DNA of 64,000 nt, taken from the NCBI GenBank assembly GCA_946902875.1, contig OX336340.1, positions 18,987,566-19,051,565 on the forward strand, written 5' to 3'. The DNA comes from Nematopogon swammerdamellus. Taxonomy: Eukaryota; Arthropoda; Insecta; Lepidoptera; Adelidae. Shown in pieces: positions 62,046 to 64,000 of the stretch. Position 1 is the stretch's first letter; each line of letters opens with the position of its first letter. A program made the position numbers and the translations under genes. The notes under the pieces are model-generated. The model was not told the origin of the DNA and searched no databases. It worked only from the letters and a program-made list of their open reading frames with translations.

Positions 62046-64000
62046 TAAAGAATGATTTAGATACCTAGTATTAAGAGATAACTAGTATTATTTATTAGTA
62101 TTTAGAGTAACTATCAAGCAGCATTTGTAAAAATCTAATAAGGTTTAGGGGGGTAAAAAAAACATAAATGCCGAAAGACGATTTTATACGGAGAAAGTTA
62201 ACTTCTGTCTCGTCTTATAAGTAAATTGTATGCATGGTGCGTAAAGCTTAAATCTGTGTAGCAAATCTGGGTTGCTTATTTTATCCCACCGATGCGGGAA
62301 GACCCGTTCGGTGGCTTCGTTGTTATATCGGGATACCACTAAAACAAAACTTCAGGTTGATCTAAAAATGCTAGCAGTGTATTTATCGATTTAAAATAAT
62401 ATATAATATACATGAGTATTACATACATTATCTAAATAGGTACATTATATGGATAAAAATGTACCATTAGCGTTAAGGACACCGCACCGCCTCTGCTCCG
62501 CTTCGCCGCATATTAAGACGAGAATGGTCGGAAAATGGCCAGTAAAACCTAACAATAAGACTTTCCCCTTTGGCTTTGTATTAAAAGCTTTGTTTGTTCC
62601 ACCCCCACCAGCGGATGCGGTTAGGATATTTTCAAGAGAAACAATTCGTGTGTGAACTTGAGTGAAGAGTCTCGTTAAATTATTACACCTTTATGATAGC
62701 GGATCGTTTCGCAAGGACGTCAGCTCGTATCTCGTTGGCTAGAAATAGCCTTGAATCTTGCATCAAATAAAATTAAATAAAAAACAAATAAAAACCTGTT
62801 TATTTTGCAAACAATTTGAAACTATTTACAAATTATACATAGATAACTTAATCTGTTTTCAACCGACTTTAAAAGGAAACCATAAATTCGACTATTAGGT
62901 ATGTGTATTTTTTCAAACGAAATTTTTTCAAGAATGTTTGGCGTGGGAACCTAGCTCAGAAAAAGTGAAACGTCACGTAAATAAGAACGGCTGGTCAGAA
63001 CGTATTGTAAACCCCTGAGGTAAATTTTTGAGGCTTTTGAAGTCGAACCATTTGTTAGCTCGGTTGTGAAAGAATAAGTTGAAAGGAATATCGCATAGAT
63101 GGCGCTATCGCGATCGAAATTAAATTATATTAATTAATTATTGGGTTTTATACACAAAGCGTAAGAAGCTTCGCTTCTTTCGGATGTCCCACGACGACAC
63201 CTCACTCAGGATCCTCGAAGTTATTGAAATGTTAAAAAATATCCATGAATTATTGGAAAACTCATGATATTGCGTTGCTGTTTTCAAAGCGGCCTAAAAA
63301 ATGCATACTTTTTTTTTTTTGACAGCGCGACATATGGCGCCTAGCCACCCATAAGGTGCTTTTGCCGCTAAAATTTGTGACATATACTTAGATGTCGATG
63401 GACGTAAGTGCGTAATACGTTGCCAACGTAACAGGGTTAATAAAGTTTCATCTCTCGAAAGCTCGTTCAACCTTTTGATGATAATCTTTGTTTATCCAAT
63501 TTCCATAAAAGTCACAATCATTTCAGTAATATCCCCTTCAATATCCGGAACAAACTTCGCTCTTTGTTCCGATAGTTAAGCGATGCGGGTCGTCTGTCCC
63601 TCCGAGATATGATCTTATCGTTGGCACCTACTGTTATTTAAGCAAAGAATAGAAATTAGTTTCAACATAACAGGCAAAAAGTATTTAAATTTTTGCACAC
63701 GGATGAAAATACAAATCAAATTATTTCTCTGTCGCAATTATTGCGTATGTATGTATGTATGTATATATTCTATATTGAACACCAATTCATACAAATTAGG
63801 TACAATAGGCGAGCTTAATGCCGTGAGGTATTCTATTCTAACTAACCTTTGGGATGTGGGAGAAGTATATTATGCAGGCGAACAAGAATATTTGGCACAA
63901 TCAACATGGATGTTTCGAGCATTCTAAGGAAATTGTGTTTGTAGATTTTGTTCTAAGGAACATGAAAATATGGTGTTTGGTTAGATCATATACTGAAGTA
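62046..64000. other. 2 kb low-copy DNA with scraps
   Basis: A D-related phrase AACCGACTTTAAAAGGAAAC lies at 62860, a small palindrome GAAGCTTCGCTTC at 63168, and a family-I scrap GACAGCGCGACATATGGCGC at 63322-63341. A short TATG run (TATGTATGTATGTATGTATA) is at 63746-63765. A 74-residue plus frame at 63703-63927 is not recognised. No gene called. Confidence 0.4.

Noticed and set aside
1..64000. CRISPR array, prokaryotic operon, riboswitch or defence system
   Set aside because: Sequence character, SINEs, LINEs, mariner and Gypsy are eukaryotic; the tandem repeats here lack the direct-repeat and unique-spacer pattern.

Overview
The window is AT-rich, gene-poor eukaryotic DNA, most likely from a moth or butterfly. 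Interspersed families that I recognise from memory as typical of lepidopteran genomes fill it: the GTCGTAAAAGGCGACTAAGG module, the CGGCCAAGTGCGAGT...TACGGAACCC family, and the AGCTTTTGCCCGCGGCTTCG and AGCTGTGCCCGCGGCTCCG tails. No ribosomal RNA gene, true tRNA gene, CRISPR array or prokaryotic operon is visible. I found no host protein-coding exon that I can defend. Every convincing coding sequence belongs to a transposable element.

The dominant feature is a young Ty3/Gypsy LTR retrotransposon on the minus strand (22513-27841). It has two 454-bp LTRs with one mismatch seen by eye, a 4-bp target duplication, a 12-nt primer-binding site, gag, and a complete pol (protease, RT, RNase H, integrase with GPF motif). 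A polypurine tract touches the pol stop, and a candidate -1 frameshift heptamer abuts the gag stop. It sits inside an older LINE 3' fragment whose halves rejoin cleanly when the element and one duplication copy are removed.

Other coding remnants are an internally deleted mariner (5078-6007, TA duplication) and several LINE pieces. The LINE pieces are C-terminal/3'UTR fragments (family I), an RTE-like fragment (50502-50850), a 420-bp nested LINE with a TATG tail (15957-16376), and a frameshifted RNase H plus CCHC-like end (60381-60948).

Family labels used below. A: SINE whose full-length copies have a head combining tRNA-like A and B boxes with a 5S-rRNA-like segment. B: SINE with a TATG-type tail. 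C: tRNA-derived SINE. T: tRNA-like repeat, including a four-unit tandem array at 52046-52645. D: family starting CGGCCAAGTGCGAGT and ending TACGGAACCC. F, G, L: tails starting AGCTTTTGCCCGCG or AGCTGTGCCCGCG. H: elements with common ends but different interiors. I: LINE C-terminus plus 3'UTR. J: ~41-bp palindrome. K: TIR element ending in ACGGTGTTGCA. M: LINE 3' tails with AAGTCCGCCTTT.

Layout: 1-5077 mostly low-copy with A, D, F pieces; 5078-9875 dense nested TEs (mariner, D, I, A, B, a 222-bp MITE, H); 9876-21520 scattered SINE/LINE copies; 21521-27935 A, H and the Gypsy element inside I; 28225-43390 low-copy DNA with scattered repeats and a ~200-bp CATA microsatellite; 43392-46160 three structured elements (hairpin, 1142-bp inverted-repeat element, palindromic 68-bp array); 46866-54628 T, A, RTE, F, D and a CA-bearing foldback; 54690-60210 I, K, L and a 759-bp foldback; 60381-64000 LINE remnant, nested T/C SINEs, then low-copy DNA. 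Strand for non-autonomous repeats means the strand on which the pol III-like head or LINE sense reads. Edges of degenerate repeats are good to about 10-20 bp.
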